A stretch of 64,000 nt of DNA from Shimia sp040225985 (GCF_040225985.1 NZ_JBBPEU010000004.1:124001-188000), one strand, 5' to 3'; positions 15,626-24,457 are shown, numbered from the stretch's first letter. Translations and numbers: made by a program. Notes: a model not told the origin generated them from the sequence alone.

Positions 15626-17431
15626 GTGTCTCTGTTTGCGACGTTTTCCCGCCCTCTGGGCGTTGCCGGTGGCAACGCCGAGAGATGGGGCATCGATCTC
15701 GAAGTCCTGGGCGACGGTCGCGCCGCAGTTGTCTGGACAGAAGACGGAAACGCAGCCTCATGGCTGCGTTTTTTTGATGCGACCGGTACCTTGGTCGGGC
15801 CTGACCTTCAGGTGACGGGCCGCAGCAACCGCAGCAGCGTGACCGAACTGGAAGATGGCACCTTGGTCGTGGCCTATCTCGACCTTGACGATGCCTACGG
15901 GGATATCGTGGCGCGCCGCTATACCCAAGACGGGGCGCAGTTGGGGGCGGATCACATCATTTTCGCCCAGCAAAACCTGTCTCTCTCACCCGAACTCACG
16001 GCTTTGCCGGACGGTGGGTATCTCGCAGTCTTCACCTCGTTTGACTCCAACAGGTACGGGGTCTTTGCCCAACGCATGTCCGCAGTGGGCACACCGCAAG
16101 GGGATGTGTTCCGCGTGAACGAGACCCAAGACGGGTTTCAATCCAGCGGGCGTGCAGTTGCCCTGAGCAATGGCGGCTTTGCGGTCACATGGCGCGCGCG
16201 CGAGGTGGACGGCAGTCTCTACGCCGTGATGATGCGCGTCTATGCTGCGGACGGGACGCCGCAAAGTTCCGAAATCCGGGTGAATCAATTTGCCCGTGAC
16301 AGCCAGACGTCGCCGGCGATCACCGCGCTGGCCGGGGGTGGATTTGCAATCGCGTGGCAAAGTGACGGGCAGGATGGCGACGGGTACGGGATATTTACCC
16401 GTGTCTATGCTGCAGATGGCGTGGCTGTGGGCGACGAGTTTCAGGTCAACGAGCTGACTTTTGGGGATCAGGCGGACCCAACGATTGCCGCGCGCCCGGA
16501 TGGTGGATTTTCCGTGGTGTGGTGGCATGCGCCCGGTTCAAGCGCGTCTGTCATTCGCCTGCGCGATTTCGATGCCACCGGAATGCCTCTTGCGGGGGCT
16601 TATGAAGGCCCCTCAACAGAGAGCATATATCACTTTGGGCCGGTGCTGGAGATTGGTGAGGACGGCGCTGCCTATCTTGCGGGGGTGGCACAGAACGGTG
16701 CAAGCGGTGAGACCGATGTGTTTGTCGCTGTGTCCGGGCAAACCCTTGTCGGGGGCGACGAAGGGGATCGCCTGACGGGCACCCGTGCCGCGGATGTGAT
16801 CCGGTCAGGAGACGGGAATGACACGATCCGTGCAGGCGATGGGGCGGACACGATTGTGGCCGGGTCTGGTGATGACCATGTGACAGCAGGCGATGGCCCG
16901 TCCGACCTGCGTGATCTGGTCTATGCTGGCGACGGGGATGACTATGTGGCCGCGGGGGCCGGTAATGATGAACTGCGCGGCGATGCCGGTGCCGACACCC
17001 TGAGTGGCCTGCAAGGGGCCGATACCCTGATCGGGGGGGATGGCGATGACATCCTGTCGGGCGGTGCGTTGGGTGATTTGCTCTTCGGGGGACCGGATGA
17101 TGATTTCCTGAACGGGGGCTTTGGCTTTGACCGCTTGAACGGCGGCGCAGGCAGGGACCGGTTCTATCATCAGGGGGTGGCGGGCCACGGATCGGATTGG
17201 GTGCAGGATTTCTCCGACGAGGATGTGCTGGTCTATGGCGGCGCGGTCCAAGCCGACCAGTTTCAGGTGAACTTTGCGCGCACGCCCGGAGCCGGTCTGG
17301 AGGGCACGGAGGAAGCTTTTGTCATTTTCCGTCCCACGGAGCAGGTCTTGTGGGCCTTGGTGGATGGCGGTGCGCGCGACACTCTTTCGCTGTCTCTGGC
17401 CGGTGGGGAAACCTTTGACCTGTTGGCGTAA
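15626..17431 (+). CDS. RTX-type calcium-binding repeat protein, probably secreted
   Basis: A 601-aa acidic protein. Residues about 30-330 hold four to five degenerate repeats of about 50 residues (GGFAVTW...VYAADG...FQVNE...P.I.A), a beta-propeller-like pattern. Residues about 380-520 contain nonapeptide RTX repeats such as GGDGDDILSGG and NGGAGRDRF, which bind calcium after export. There is no N-terminal signal peptide; proteins of this type leave the cell through type I secretion using a C-terminal signal. No transporter is in the window. The start is GTG, 29 nt after sdhB, so it may be transcribed from the sdh promoter. Confidence 0.85.
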   Translation: MSLFATFSRPLGVAGGNAERWGIDLEVLGDGRAAVVWTEDGNAASWLRFFDATGTLVGPDLQVTGRSNRSSVTELEDGTLVVAYLDLDDAYGDIVARRYTQDGAQLGADHIIFAQQNLSLSPELTALPDGGYLAVFTSFDSNRYGVFAQRMSAVGTPQGDVFRVNETQDGFQSSGRAVALSNGGFAVTWRAREVDGSLYAVMMRVYAADGTPQSSEIRVNQFARDSQTSPAITALAGGGFAIAWQSDGQDGDGYGIFTRVYAADGVAVGDEFQVNELTFGDQADPTIAARPDGGFSVVWWHAPGSSASVIRLRDFDATGMPLAGAYEGPSTESIYHFGPVLEIGEDGAAYLAGVAQNGASGETDVFVAVSGQTLVGGDEGDRLTGTRAADVIRSGDGNDTIRAGDGADTIVAGSGDDHVTAGDGPSDLRDLVYAGDGDDYVAAGAGNDELRGDAGADTLSGLQGADTLIGGDGDDILSGGALGDLLFGGPDDDFLNGGFGFDRLNGGAGRDRFYHQGVAGHGSDWVQDFSDEDVLVYGGAVQADQFQVNFARTPGAGLEGTEEAFVIFRPTEQVLWALVDGGARDTLSLSLAGGETFDLLA

Positions 17432-17584
17432 ACCCGGGCAGGGCGATGCGGGTGGCGTTTTACCGTAAGGTCAAGAATGCATGGCGTGCATAGCCAGTTT
17501 GCAACAATGTCTGATGAAAGCGGTGCTTTAATTCCCTACATAGCGAGGCAAGGGAGGCGTTCTGATACCTACGGAGTGACCAAG

Positions 17585-17740
17585 ATGACCTCGAACCACA
17601 AACCCGAAGACTTTGCCGAACGCGCTTTGGAGCTTTTGGAACAAGCCTATGCCTACTACCAGCCGCCGCTGCAAATGGTGGCCAAGGGGCAGGCCCGGAA
17701 AGACTCGGCTGACTATTTCGAATACGTCAAAGCCGCCTGA
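17585..17740 (+). CDS. Hypothetical 51-aa protein
   Basis: A 51-aa soluble protein with a helical, Tyr/Ala-rich core (AERALELLEQAYAYYQPP) and no recognised domain. A GGAG site lies 9 nt before the ATG and a perfect terminator follows directly, both of which support a real gene. An ATG at 17477 would add 36 residues but lacks a good ribosome-binding site. Similar-sized proteins are common in Rhodobacteraceae; the role is unknown. Confidence 0.6.
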   Translation: MTSNHKPEDFAERALELLEQAYAYYQPPLQMVAKGQARKDSADYFEYVKAA

Positions 17741-17742
17741 TC

Positions 17743-17770
17743 AAAAGCGTCCCGATCACGGGACGCTTTT
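17743..17770 (+). terminator. Rho-independent terminator
   Basis: A perfect 11-bp stem (17743-17753 with 17760-17770) and a 6-nt loop; the descending arm ends in four T residues followed by CCTCTT. It begins 3 nt after the 51-aa gene. Confidence 0.88.
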
Positions 17771-17856
17771 CCTCTTCGTGCCGCATGGCCGATGCTGATT
17801 TTGTCGAAATGCCTACGCCTGCTATCCTTGTGTCTACGCAAATAGGAGATATGGAT

Positions 17857-18291
17857 ATGCGCAAATTGGTTTTGATCGCCGCCATGGCCTGTGCCGGCTG
17901 GGCTCATGCGGGCGAAACACCTGCCCCGGACGGGGCGTCTGTTTACTTCATCAACCTTGAGAATGGTGCGACTGTCTCTGGCCCCGTGACGGTGCAGTTT
18001 GGTCTTACCGGGATGGGGGTGGCCCCCGCCGGGGTCGAAAAGGACAATACAGGCCATCATCATCTGTTCCTGAATCGCCCACCACTTGGCCAAGGCCCCG
18101 ACGATGCAGAAATCCTGGAAAATGGTATCCCGACCGACGACAATCACAAACATTTCGGAGGTGGCCAGACCGAGGTGCAGCTTGACCTGCCTGCAGGACA
18201 GCACAGTTTGCAGCTGGTGCTGGGGGACCAGTATCATGTGCCCCACAATCCGCCGGTCGTCTCCGAAGTCATCGTGATCACGGTCGAATAA
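17857..18291 (+). CDS. DUF4399 periplasmic protein
   Basis: A 144-aa exported protein: signal peptide MRKLVLIAAMACAGWAHA, then a DUF4399 domain with VYFINLENGATVSGPVTVQFGL, the histidine-rich stretch GHHHLFLN and DDNHKHFGGGQTE. The histidines suggest metal binding, but this is inference. The start at 17857 is preferred over 17851 because AGGAG (17844-17848) is then correctly spaced. Confidence 0.85.
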   Translation: MRKLVLIAAMACAGWAHAGETPAPDGASVYFINLENGATVSGPVTVQFGLTGMGVAPAGVEKDNTGHHHLFLNRPPLGQGPDDAEILENGIPTDDNHKHFGGGQTEVQLDLPAGQHSLQLVLGDQYHVPHNPPVVSEVIVITVE

Positions 18292-18330
18292 GGGATTGCC
18301 ACTCCGGATGTCTGCGGGCAGGGTCACGCC

Positions 18331-19185
18331 ATGACCGATGATGCTCTCCCTCCCGCCGACGCTGATGCCCGCCGCGCGATTGCGCCGGTGATCTGCTATC
18401 CGAATGAAACGCTGCCGGTGCCGCCCTTGTCGCTGTATCAGACAGCACGCCAGACGGCGCACAAGGTAGACGAGGTTCTGGTGCCGGCGCGGGATGCGCG
18501 ATGTTTTCATGCACCCAAGGGACATTTCTTTCGAATCTCATCGGTGGACGGACCCCAGGTTGGCGATTTGAACCTGTGGAATGCCCATGATCTGAGAGAA
18601 AGGTTCTACTCGGGCAAAACCCGTGCGTTGCATGGCACCCATCTGACCACGGGTGAACGCATGTGGTCGAGCTTTCCGCATCTGCGCCCCATGGCAACCA
18701 TCACCCATGACACGCTGTCCTGGTACGGGATCGACCCATATGGCGGCTCGGTCCATGACGTGATCGGCACGCGGTGTGATCCTTATACCGGCAACCTTCT
18801 GAGTGGCACACAGTATCACCATTGCTGCCATTCCAACCTCACCCGTGCGCTTGCTGCGGAAACGGGGCTGGGGCTGCTTGAGGCAGAACCGCATGTGCAT
18901 GATGTGCTGAACGTGTTCATGTGTACCGGGTTCACGCGGGATACGGGCCAGTATTTCATGAAAGCCAGCCCCGTGCGGCCGGGGGACTATCTTGAGTTCT
19001 TTGCCGAGATTGACCTCTTGGGCGCTCTGAGCGCCTGTCCCGGCGGGGATTGTTCGAGTGAGCACAGTTCGGACACGGCCATGTGCCATCCGCTTTTGGT
19101 CGAGGTGTTTGCCCCGGCGGATGGCGTGCTGGACGGGTGGCAGCCCTCGGTGCCAAACGGGTATGATCGCAGCCACGGGGTGTAA
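18331..19185 (+). CDS. DUF1989 (urea carboxylase-associated) family protein
   Basis: A 284-aa protein of the DUF1989 family, whose members are often found beside urea carboxylase or aminomethyltransferase-like genes and are called urea carboxylase-associated proteins. Visible conserved patches are GDLNLWNAHDLRERF, YHHCCHSNLTRAL and VHDVLNVFMCTGF. The clustered Cys/His residues could bind a metal. No urea carboxylase gene is nearby; the SHMT-like gene on the other strand is the closest metabolic partner. The catalytic role is not established. Confidence 0.8.
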   Translation: MTDDALPPADADARRAIAPVICYPNETLPVPPLSLYQTARQTAHKVDEVLVPARDARCFHAPKGHFFRISSVDGPQVGDLNLWNAHDLRERFYSGKTRALHGTHLTTGERMWSSFPHLRPMATITHDTLSWYGIDPYGGSVHDVIGTRCDPYTGNLLSGTQYHHCCHSNLTRALAAETGLGLLEAEPHVHDVLNVFMCTGFTRDTGQYFMKASPVRPGDYLEFFAEIDLLGALSACPGGDCSSEHSSDTAMCHPLLVEVFAPADGVLDGWQPSVPNGYDRSHGV

Positions 19186-19190
19186 AGTAG

Positions 19191-19262
19191 GAGGGGCGTT
19201 GCCCCTCTTGCGCCGGACGATGTCCAGCGCAATTCACCCCAAGGTATTTGTGCAAAGAAAAA
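19191..19262 (+). repeat. 3'-end module: hairpin plus GGTATTT element (copy 1)
   Basis: Hairpin GAGGGGC/GCCCCTC (19191-19207), then about 33 nt later AAGGTATTTGTGCAAAGAAA (19241-19260). Two similar modules, each lying downstream of a gene in the same orientation, occur at 22311-22374 and 43051-43108. The T-rich TATTT part could act as the termination tract. Confidence 0.55.
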
Positions 19263-19273
19263 GCCGGGACAGG

Positions 19274-20596
19274 TCAAACGTGCACGTGGTGCAGCCTGTC
19301 AAAGGTTTTCCGCCACTCTGACACTTCTGGGGCGATGGCCGCAGGATCGTTACTGCGCAGGGCCCTTGCGATGAGGGCGGCCAATCGCGGCGCATCTTCG
19401 GCCGTCATGCCCCAGCGCGCCAGTTCCGGCGTTCCGATCCGCAACCCGTTCAGATCGCCTTCGACCTCTGCAATCGGCAGCCCGATTCCACAGGCCAGAA
19501 GATTGGCGTTTCGCAGGGTTTTCGAGGCCGCTTGACCGCCTCCGAATGGCGCGGCTTCAACGGCAAACTGGTGAGAGAGGGTTGGTCCATGGCGCGTTTG
19601 AAACACTGGCAGGCCTTCGTCACGCAAGGCATGGGCCAGCGCCTGCGCCAGATCGATCATCGTGCGCCCATAGTCAGCACCAAAGTCGCGCCAGTCCAGA
19701 AGCGTCATCGCCAGTGCGGCGGATTTGGCCACATCGAAATTGGCGGTCATGCCCGGAAAGGCGATCCGGTCAAGGGTTTCGGCAATCCCCGCGTCATTGG
19801 TGACGATCAAGCCGGAGGCAGGCCCTCCGAGGCTTTTATAGGTGCTCATTGTCATTAGGTGCGCGCCAGCGTCCAGTGGGTTGGTCCAGGCCCCGCTGGC
19901 AATCAACCCGCATTGGTGCGCTGCGTCAAAAAGCACATACGCCCCGACCTCGTCAGCGATGGCGCGAATCTGGGCCACAGGGTGTTCGACGAGGTTGAGC
20001 GAACCACCGATGGTGATCAGACGTGGCCGGATCTCATGGGCAAGCGCGCGCAACCCGTCGAGATCGACAGAATAGCCATCCGTATCAATCGGGGCGGCAT
20101 GACTGTGCACCCCATAAAGCCCCGCACATCCTGCGGCATGGTGGGTCACGTGCCCCCCCACGGCGGCGGGGGGCGTGATGATGGCATCGCCCGGTTTGGT
20201 TAACGCCATATAGCCGTAAAGATTGGCAATCGCGCCTGAAGGCACCCGGATCTCGGCATAGCGGGCGCGAAAGACCTCGGCGGCGAGTTCTGCCGCGATG
20301 ACCTCGATTTCCTCGATCGCCTCAAGGCCCATCTCGTATTTGTCACCGGGATATCCAAGCGAGGGACGGCTGCCGAGACCGCTGGACAAAAGCGCTTCGG
20401 CGCGGGGCGACATGACATTGGTGGCCGGGTTCAGATTGAAACAGGCCTGTTCGTGAATGTGGCGATTGTCAGCGGCGAGACGATCAAGCCGGTCAGCGAT
20501 GTGGCCGCTCTGAGAGTCGGCGGTCTGGGTGGCGATGTTCTGAACAAGGGTTTCGCAAGCAGTGGGCACCCATGGGCGCGGCGTGAGGTGAGGCAT
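19274..20596 (-). CDS. Serine hydroxymethyltransferase-like PLP enzyme
   Basis: A 440-aa fold-type I PLP enzyme of the SHMT family. SHMT-like segments include GSRPSLGYPGDKYEMGLEAIE, the PLP-stacking region and the Schiff-base lysine in MSTYKSLGGPASG. It differs from housekeeping GlyA (the lysine motif there is usually TTTTHKTLRGPRGG), so it is probably a paralogue acting on another beta-hydroxy amino acid, for example an aldolase or alpha-methylserine-type enzyme. It is divergent from a LysR gene with an operator-like palindrome between them. Confidence 0.8.
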   Translation of the reverse strand: MPHLTPRPWVPTACETLVQNIATQTADSQSGHIADRLDRLAADNRHIHEQACFNLNPATNVMSPRAEALLSSGLGSRPSLGYPGDKYEMGLEAIEEIEVIAAELAAEVFRARYAEIRVPSGAIANLYGYMALTKPGDAIITPPAAVGGHVTHHAAGCAGLYGVHSHAAPIDTDGYSVDLDGLRALAHEIRPRLITIGGSLNLVEHPVAQIRAIADEVGAYVLFDAAHQCGLIASGAWTNPLDAGAHLMTMSTYKSLGGPASGLIVTNDAGIAETLDRIAFPGMTANFDVAKSAALAMTLLDWRDFGADYGRTMIDLAQALAHALRDEGLPVFQTRHGPTLSHQFAVEAAPFGGGQAASKTLRNANLLACGIGLPIAEVEGDLNGLRIGTPELARWGMTAEDAPRLAALIARALRSNDPAAIAPEVSEWRKTFDRLHHVHV

Positions 20597-20665
20597 GGGA
20601 TCTCCTTTGGGTTTCTGGGGTAGTCAAGACGATGCGGGGGCTTGACGCAAACCAGATTATGTAAA

Positions 20666-20679
20666 TTCTAGGGCTAGAA
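20666..20679. promoter_or_regulatory. Palindromic operator between SHMT-like gene and lysR
   Basis: TTCTAG-GG-CTAGAA is a perfect 6-bp inverted repeat 17 nt before the LysR start and 70 nt before the divergent SHMT-like start. LysR-type regulators commonly autoregulate from such a site. Confidence 0.55.
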
Positions 20680-20695
20680 AATCTTGGGGTAATGT

Positions 20696-21565
20696 ATGGC
20701 GGTCAATCCTCCCCGGCCCAAGGGGCCACCGCTGAACGCGTTGCGCGCGTTCGAGGCTGCGGCGCGGCTTGAGAGCTTTACCGCCGCTGCGGATGAGCTT
20801 TGCGTGACACAAGGGGCGGTGGCGCAGCAGATCAAAACGTTGGAAGCCTGGGCAGGGGCCGCTCTGTTCGAACGAAAACCGCAAGGTGTGACGCTGTCAG
20901 CGGTGGGGCGGCAGGTATGCCCGGCAATGGTGGACGCATTTGACGCACTGGGGCGGGCAACCGTCGCGCTGCAACAGGTGGCCAGCCCCCATCGCGTACA
21001 TATCGCGGCTCTGCCTGCCATTGCTCAGCTTTGGGTGTCGCCGCGCCTGCCAGGATTGCGCGCGGCGTTGCCCGGTCTGGAAATTTCCGTGACGGCCATG
21101 GAACACCCCCCGAACCTGGCACGTGAGCCGTTTGATCTGGCGATCTTCTTCGAGGCTGAAAGCGCTCAGACTCTTGCGCAGGATGCGATTTTTCCGGTTT
21201 GCACACCGGACCTTGCGCGGCGTTTGTCCTCACCCGAGGACCTGATGCAGGTGCCATGTCTGTGTGATGCAGTGTGGGAACAGGACTGGGCCACTTGGTT
21301 GTCGGAGCAGGGGCTCAAACTGCCGTTGCGGGGGCCTGTTTATTCGCTTTATGCGCTGGCTGTCGAAGAAGCCCTGAACGGCGCAGGGGTTCTGATGGGG
21401 CATGCGCCTCTGGTGCGCAGGTATCTGGAACAGGGCAGATTGGTTGCCCCGTTCCGCCATCAGGTCTTCACGGGAAAAGCGCTTGGTCTGCGCCACAGGG
21501 GCGGACGACCGCGCGCCGAACTGGCGGCACTGATCGGGCTACTATCAGGCGAAAGCTGCTTCTAG
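20696..21565 (+). CDS. LysR-type transcriptional regulator (GcvA-like)
   Basis: A 289-aa LysR regulator. The N-terminal winged helix-turn-helix reads LNALRAFEAAARLESFTAAADEL...VTQGAVAQQIKTLE; the C-terminal domain is a periplasmic-binding-protein-like effector domain. The opening PPLNALRAFEAAAR is typical of the GcvA subgroup, which controls glycine, amino-acid or beta-lactamase genes. Its divergent partner is the SHMT-like gene, the likely target. The 3' end overlaps deoD tail-to-tail by 21 nt. Confidence 0.9.
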   Translation: MAVNPPRPKGPPLNALRAFEAAARLESFTAAADELCVTQGAVAQQIKTLEAWAGAALFERKPQGVTLSAVGRQVCPAMVDAFDALGRATVALQQVASPHRVHIAALPAIAQLWVSPRLPGLRAALPGLEISVTAMEHPPNLAREPFDLAIFFEAESAQTLAQDAIFPVCTPDLARRLSSPEDLMQVPCLCDAVWEQDWATWLSEQGLKLPLRGPVYSLYALAVEEALNGAGVLMGHAPLVRRYLEQGRLVAPFRHQVFTGKALGLRHRGGRPRAELAALIGLLSGESCF

Positions 21566-22249
21566 CGCGATTTCCACCATGTCGCCAAAGCTGCGTTCGC
21601 GGTCCTCTGATGGCAGGGCTTCGCCGGTGAGAAGGTGATCGCTGACCGTCAGAACGGCCAGGGCGCGGCGGCCATGGCGGGCGGCCAGATTGTAAAGCTC
21701 TGCCGCTTCCATCTCGACCCCGAGAATGCCGTGCCGGGTCATCTGTTCGTTGAGGTCGGGCCGTTCGTCATAGAACACATCTGCGGAATAGATGCCGCCG
21801 ACATGGGTCTGTGTGCCCTTGGCCGCTGCTGCCTCGGCCGCCGCTTTCAGCAGGCTCCAGTCAGCGCAGGGGGCAAAGTTCAGCTCTTTAAAGATGCCCG
21901 AGGAAGGGGTCGACAGGCTTGATGCGGTCATGGCGATGATGACGTCACGCAGGCCAACTTTGCGCTGCATGCCGCCGCAGGATCCGATCCGGATCAGGGT
22001 TTGCGCGCCATAGTCCCGGATAAGCTCGTTCACGTAGATCGAGAGGGAGGGCATGCCCATGCCGGACCCGTGAATGGTGACCCGGTTGCCTTTCCATGTG
22101 CCGGTATAGCCCAGCATGCCGCGCACTTCATTCACGCAGACAGCATCGTCGAGAAAGGTCTCAGCTGCCCATTTGGCGCGGTACGGGTCGCCCGGCATGA
22201 GGACGGTTTCGGCGATTTCACCGGGTTTGGCTCCGATATGAATGGTCAT
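21545..22249 (-). CDS. deoD: Purine-nucleoside phosphorylase
   Basis: A 234-aa DeoD-type (hexameric) purine nucleoside phosphorylase, starting MTIHIGAKPGEIAETVLMPGDPYRAK. The phosphate-binding GDPYR, the IRIGSCGG segment and the ribose/base site VEMEAAELY are present, with SDHLLTGE near the C-terminus. It splits purine (deoxy)nucleosides into base and ribose 1-phosphate. The ATG at 22249 follows GGAGCG. A BMP-type nucleoside importer operon lies at 34-38.7 kb. Confidence 0.96.
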   Translation of the reverse strand: MTIHIGAKPGEIAETVLMPGDPYRAKWAAETFLDDAVCVNEVRGMLGYTGTWKGNRVTIHGSGMGMPSLSIYVNELIRDYGAQTLIRIGSCGGMQRKVGLRDVIIAMTASSLSTPSSGIFKELNFAPCADWSLLKAAAEAAAAKGTQTHVGGIYSADVFYDERPDLNEQMTRHGILGVEMEAAELYNLAARHGRRALAVLTVSDHLLTGEALPSEDRERSFGDMVEIALEAAFA

Positions 22250-22310
22250 GGCACGCTCCTGTTGTTCCTGGGCAGGATACCACCCGCAGCAAAGGCCACA
22301 ACGCCCCATC

Positions 22311-22374
22311 CTTCACCTTTGCAAAAATACTCTCGCCGAAGGCAAAAGCCCCGGAGTTTCCTCCGGGGCTTTTT
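22311..22374 (-). repeat. 3'-end module and terminator downstream of ecm (copy 2)
   Basis: Read on the minus strand after ecm: a 13-bp stem AAAAGCCCCGGAG with loop GAAA (22344-22374), then GAGTATTTTTGCAAAGG at 22316-22332, running into TGAAG. The hairpin is symmetric enough to act on both strands. It is the second of three copies of the module. Confidence 0.75.
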
Positions 22375-22395
22375 CAATGGGCGCGGGGCCGGGTG

Positions 22396-24363
22396 TTACT
22401 CTGCTGCGACCGCCTGGGGATCCACCAGCGTGACCACGTCTTTCATGATCGTGTTCAGCTCAAAGTCTTTGGGCGTATAGACACGGGCCACACCCATGGC
22501 GCGCAGACGCTCGGCGTCGTCGTCGGGGATGATCCCGCCGACAATGACCGGAACGTCGCCAAGCCCAGCTTCGCGCATGCGGTTCATCATGTCTTCGACA
22601 AGCGGGATATGGCTGCCTGACAGGATCGACAGCCCCACGACATGCGCCTTGGTTTCAAGAGCCGAGTTCACAATTTCTTCGGGCGTCAGTCGAATGCCGT
22701 CGTACTCGATATCCATGCCGCAATCGCGGGCACGGAAGGCGATCTGTTCGGAGCCGTTCGAGTGGCCGTCAAGCCCGGGCTTGCCGATTACGAATTTCAG
22801 GCGGCGGCCCAGCCGATCCGAGACCGCGTCCACGGCTTCGCGGATATCATCAAGGCCTTCGGTCTTGTTCGAGGGCGACGCGGAAACACCCGTCGGGCCC
22901 CGATATTCGCCATGCACGGCGCGCATTTGTGCGGCCCATTCCCCAGTGGTGACACCGGCCTTGGCGGCGGCGATCGAGGCCGGCATGACGTTGTCGCCGT
23001 TGCGGGCGGCCTTGCGCAGGTCGGCCAGTGCCTTTTCAACGGCACCGCTGTCGCGCGCGGCACGCCATTCGTCAAGACGGCTGATCTGTTCTTGCTCGAC
23101 CGCAGGATCCACAACCATGATGCCGCCATCACCGGTCATCAAGGGCGAGGGTTCGCCTTGCTGCCATTTGTTCACACCGACCACGACGGTTTCCCCGGCT
23201 TCGATGCGGTTCAGGCGGTCGGCATTCGACTCCACAAGGCGCGATTTCATATAGTCGATGGCGCCGATCGCGCCGCCCATGCTGTCGAGGTTGGCCAACT
23301 CGTGGCGCGCGCCCTCTTTCAACTCGGCAACCTTCTTGTCTACGGCGGGGTTGCCGTCAAACAGGTCTTCGTATTCCAGCAGGTCGGTTTCATAGGCCAT
23401 GATCTGCTGCATGCGCATCGACCATTGCTGGTCCCACGGGCGGGGCAGGCCTAGGGCTTCGTTCCACGCCGGAAGCTGCACGGCGCGGGCGCGGGCCTTT
23501 TTCGAAAGCGTCACGGCCAGCATTTCGATCAGGATGCGGTAAACGTTGTTTTCCGGTTGCTGCTCGGTCAGGCCAAGCGAGTTGACCTGTACGCCGTAAC
23601 GGAAGCGGCGGTATTTCGGGTTCTCGACACCATAGCGGGTTTCGAGGATTTCATCCCAGAGGTCCACAAAGGCGCGCATCTTGCACATCTCGGTCACGAA
23701 ACGGATGCCGGCGTTGACGAAGAACGAGATGCGACCACACAGCGCCGGGAAATCTTCCTCGGGCACGCGCGGTTTCAGCGCATCCAGAACCGCAATGCCG
23801 GTGGCCAGCGCAAAGGCCAGTTCCTGTTCCGGCGTGGCGCCAGCCTCTTGCAGGTGATAGGAACACACGTTCATCGGGTTCCATTTCGGAACGTTGGTAT
23901 AACAATACTCGGCCACGTCCGCGATCATCTTGAGCGACGGTTTGGGCGGGCAGATATAGGTGCCGCGCGACAGGTATTCCTTGATCAGGTCGTTCTGCAC
24001 GGTGCCCTGAAGCTTGGACACGTCCGCGCCCTGTTCTTCGGCCACGGCGATGTAGAGTGACAGGAGCCACGGTGCGGTGGCGTTGATCGTCATCGAGGTG
24101 TTCATCTGCTCGAGCGGGATCTGGTCGAACAGGGTGCGCATATCGCCAAGGTGACAGACGGGCACGCCTACTTTGCCCACCTCGCCACGCGACAGCACGT
24201 GGTCACTGTCATAGCCGGTTTGGGTGGGCAGGTCGAAGGCAACCGAAAGGCCTGTCTGGCCCTTGGCAAGGTTCGAGCGATACAGCTCGTTCGAGGCCTT
24301 CGCGGTGGAGTGGCCCGCGTAGGTGCGGATCAGCCAGGGGCGGTCTTTCTGCGTCTGCGACAT
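22396..24363 (-). CDS. ecm: Ethylmalonyl-CoA mutase (B12-dependent)
   Basis: A 655-aa adenosylcobalamin-dependent acyl-CoA mutase. The TIM-barrel domain begins after RPWLIRTYAGHSTAKASNEL and contains GLSVAFDLPTQTGYDSDH. The C-terminal B12 domain carries GKPGLDGHSNGSEQIA, with the base-off DxHxxG motif, and GLSILSGSH. Its length is shorter than methylmalonyl-CoA mutase and fits Ecm, and ccr lies 2.3 kb away. It rearranges ethylmalonyl-CoA to methylsuccinyl-CoA in the EMC pathway. A GCAACTTTGTTGC palindrome lies 25 nt upstream. Confidence 0.95.
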   Translation of the reverse strand: MSQTQKDRPWLIRTYAGHSTAKASNELYRSNLAKGQTGLSVAFDLPTQTGYDSDHVLSRGEVGKVGVPVCHLGDMRTLFDQIPLEQMNTSMTINATAPWLLSLYIAVAEEQGADVSKLQGTVQNDLIKEYLSRGTYICPPKPSLKMIADVAEYCYTNVPKWNPMNVCSYHLQEAGATPEQELAFALATGIAVLDALKPRVPEEDFPALCGRISFFVNAGIRFVTEMCKMRAFVDLWDEILETRYGVENPKYRRFRYGVQVNSLGLTEQQPENNVYRILIEMLAVTLSKKARARAVQLPAWNEALGLPRPWDQQWSMRMQQIMAYETDLLEYEDLFDGNPAVDKKVAELKEGARHELANLDSMGGAIGAIDYMKSRLVESNADRLNRIEAGETVVVGVNKWQQGEPSPLMTGDGGIMVVDPAVEQEQISRLDEWRAARDSGAVEKALADLRKAARNGDNVMPASIAAAKAGVTTGEWAAQMRAVHGEYRGPTGVSASPSNKTEGLDDIREAVDAVSDRLGRRLKFVIGKPGLDGHSNGSEQIAFRARDCGMDIEYDGIRLTPEEIVNSALETKAHVVGLSILSGSHIPLVEDMMNRMREAGLGDVPVIVGGIIPDDDAERLRAMGVARVYTPKDFELNTIMKDVVTLVDPQAVAAE

Positions 24364-24387
24364 GGATCGTCCTCATGAATCGGTAGG

Positions 24388-24400
24388 GCAACTTTGTTGC
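24388..24400. promoter_or_regulatory. Small palindrome upstream of ecm
   Basis: GCAAC-TTT-GTTGC, 25 nt before the ecm start. The half GCAACTTT also occurs at 7623-7630, 16 nt before the mcl2 start codon. It loosely resembles the AACTTTG core of RamB/ScfR-family sites, regulators tied to acetate and short-chain acyl metabolism. The statistical weight is small. Confidence 0.3.
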
Positions 24401-24457
24401 GTCAGAGCGTAGATATGCGAAATATCATGTGCAAGTCAATTCGCTGCGTCGCGGCAA

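Noticed and set aside
16750..17160. Tandem DNA repeat or CRISPR-like array
   Set aside because: The periodicity is the coding sequence of RTX nonapeptide repeats in frame with the gene, with variable DNA between units and no spacers.
18274..18281. GTGATCAC inside the DUF4399 gene as a further TCA operator
   Set aside because: It lies at the 3' end of a coding region with no TCA gene downstream and its flanks do not match; about one chance octamer is expected in the window. The copy at 35595-35602 in a permease gene was rejected for the same reason.
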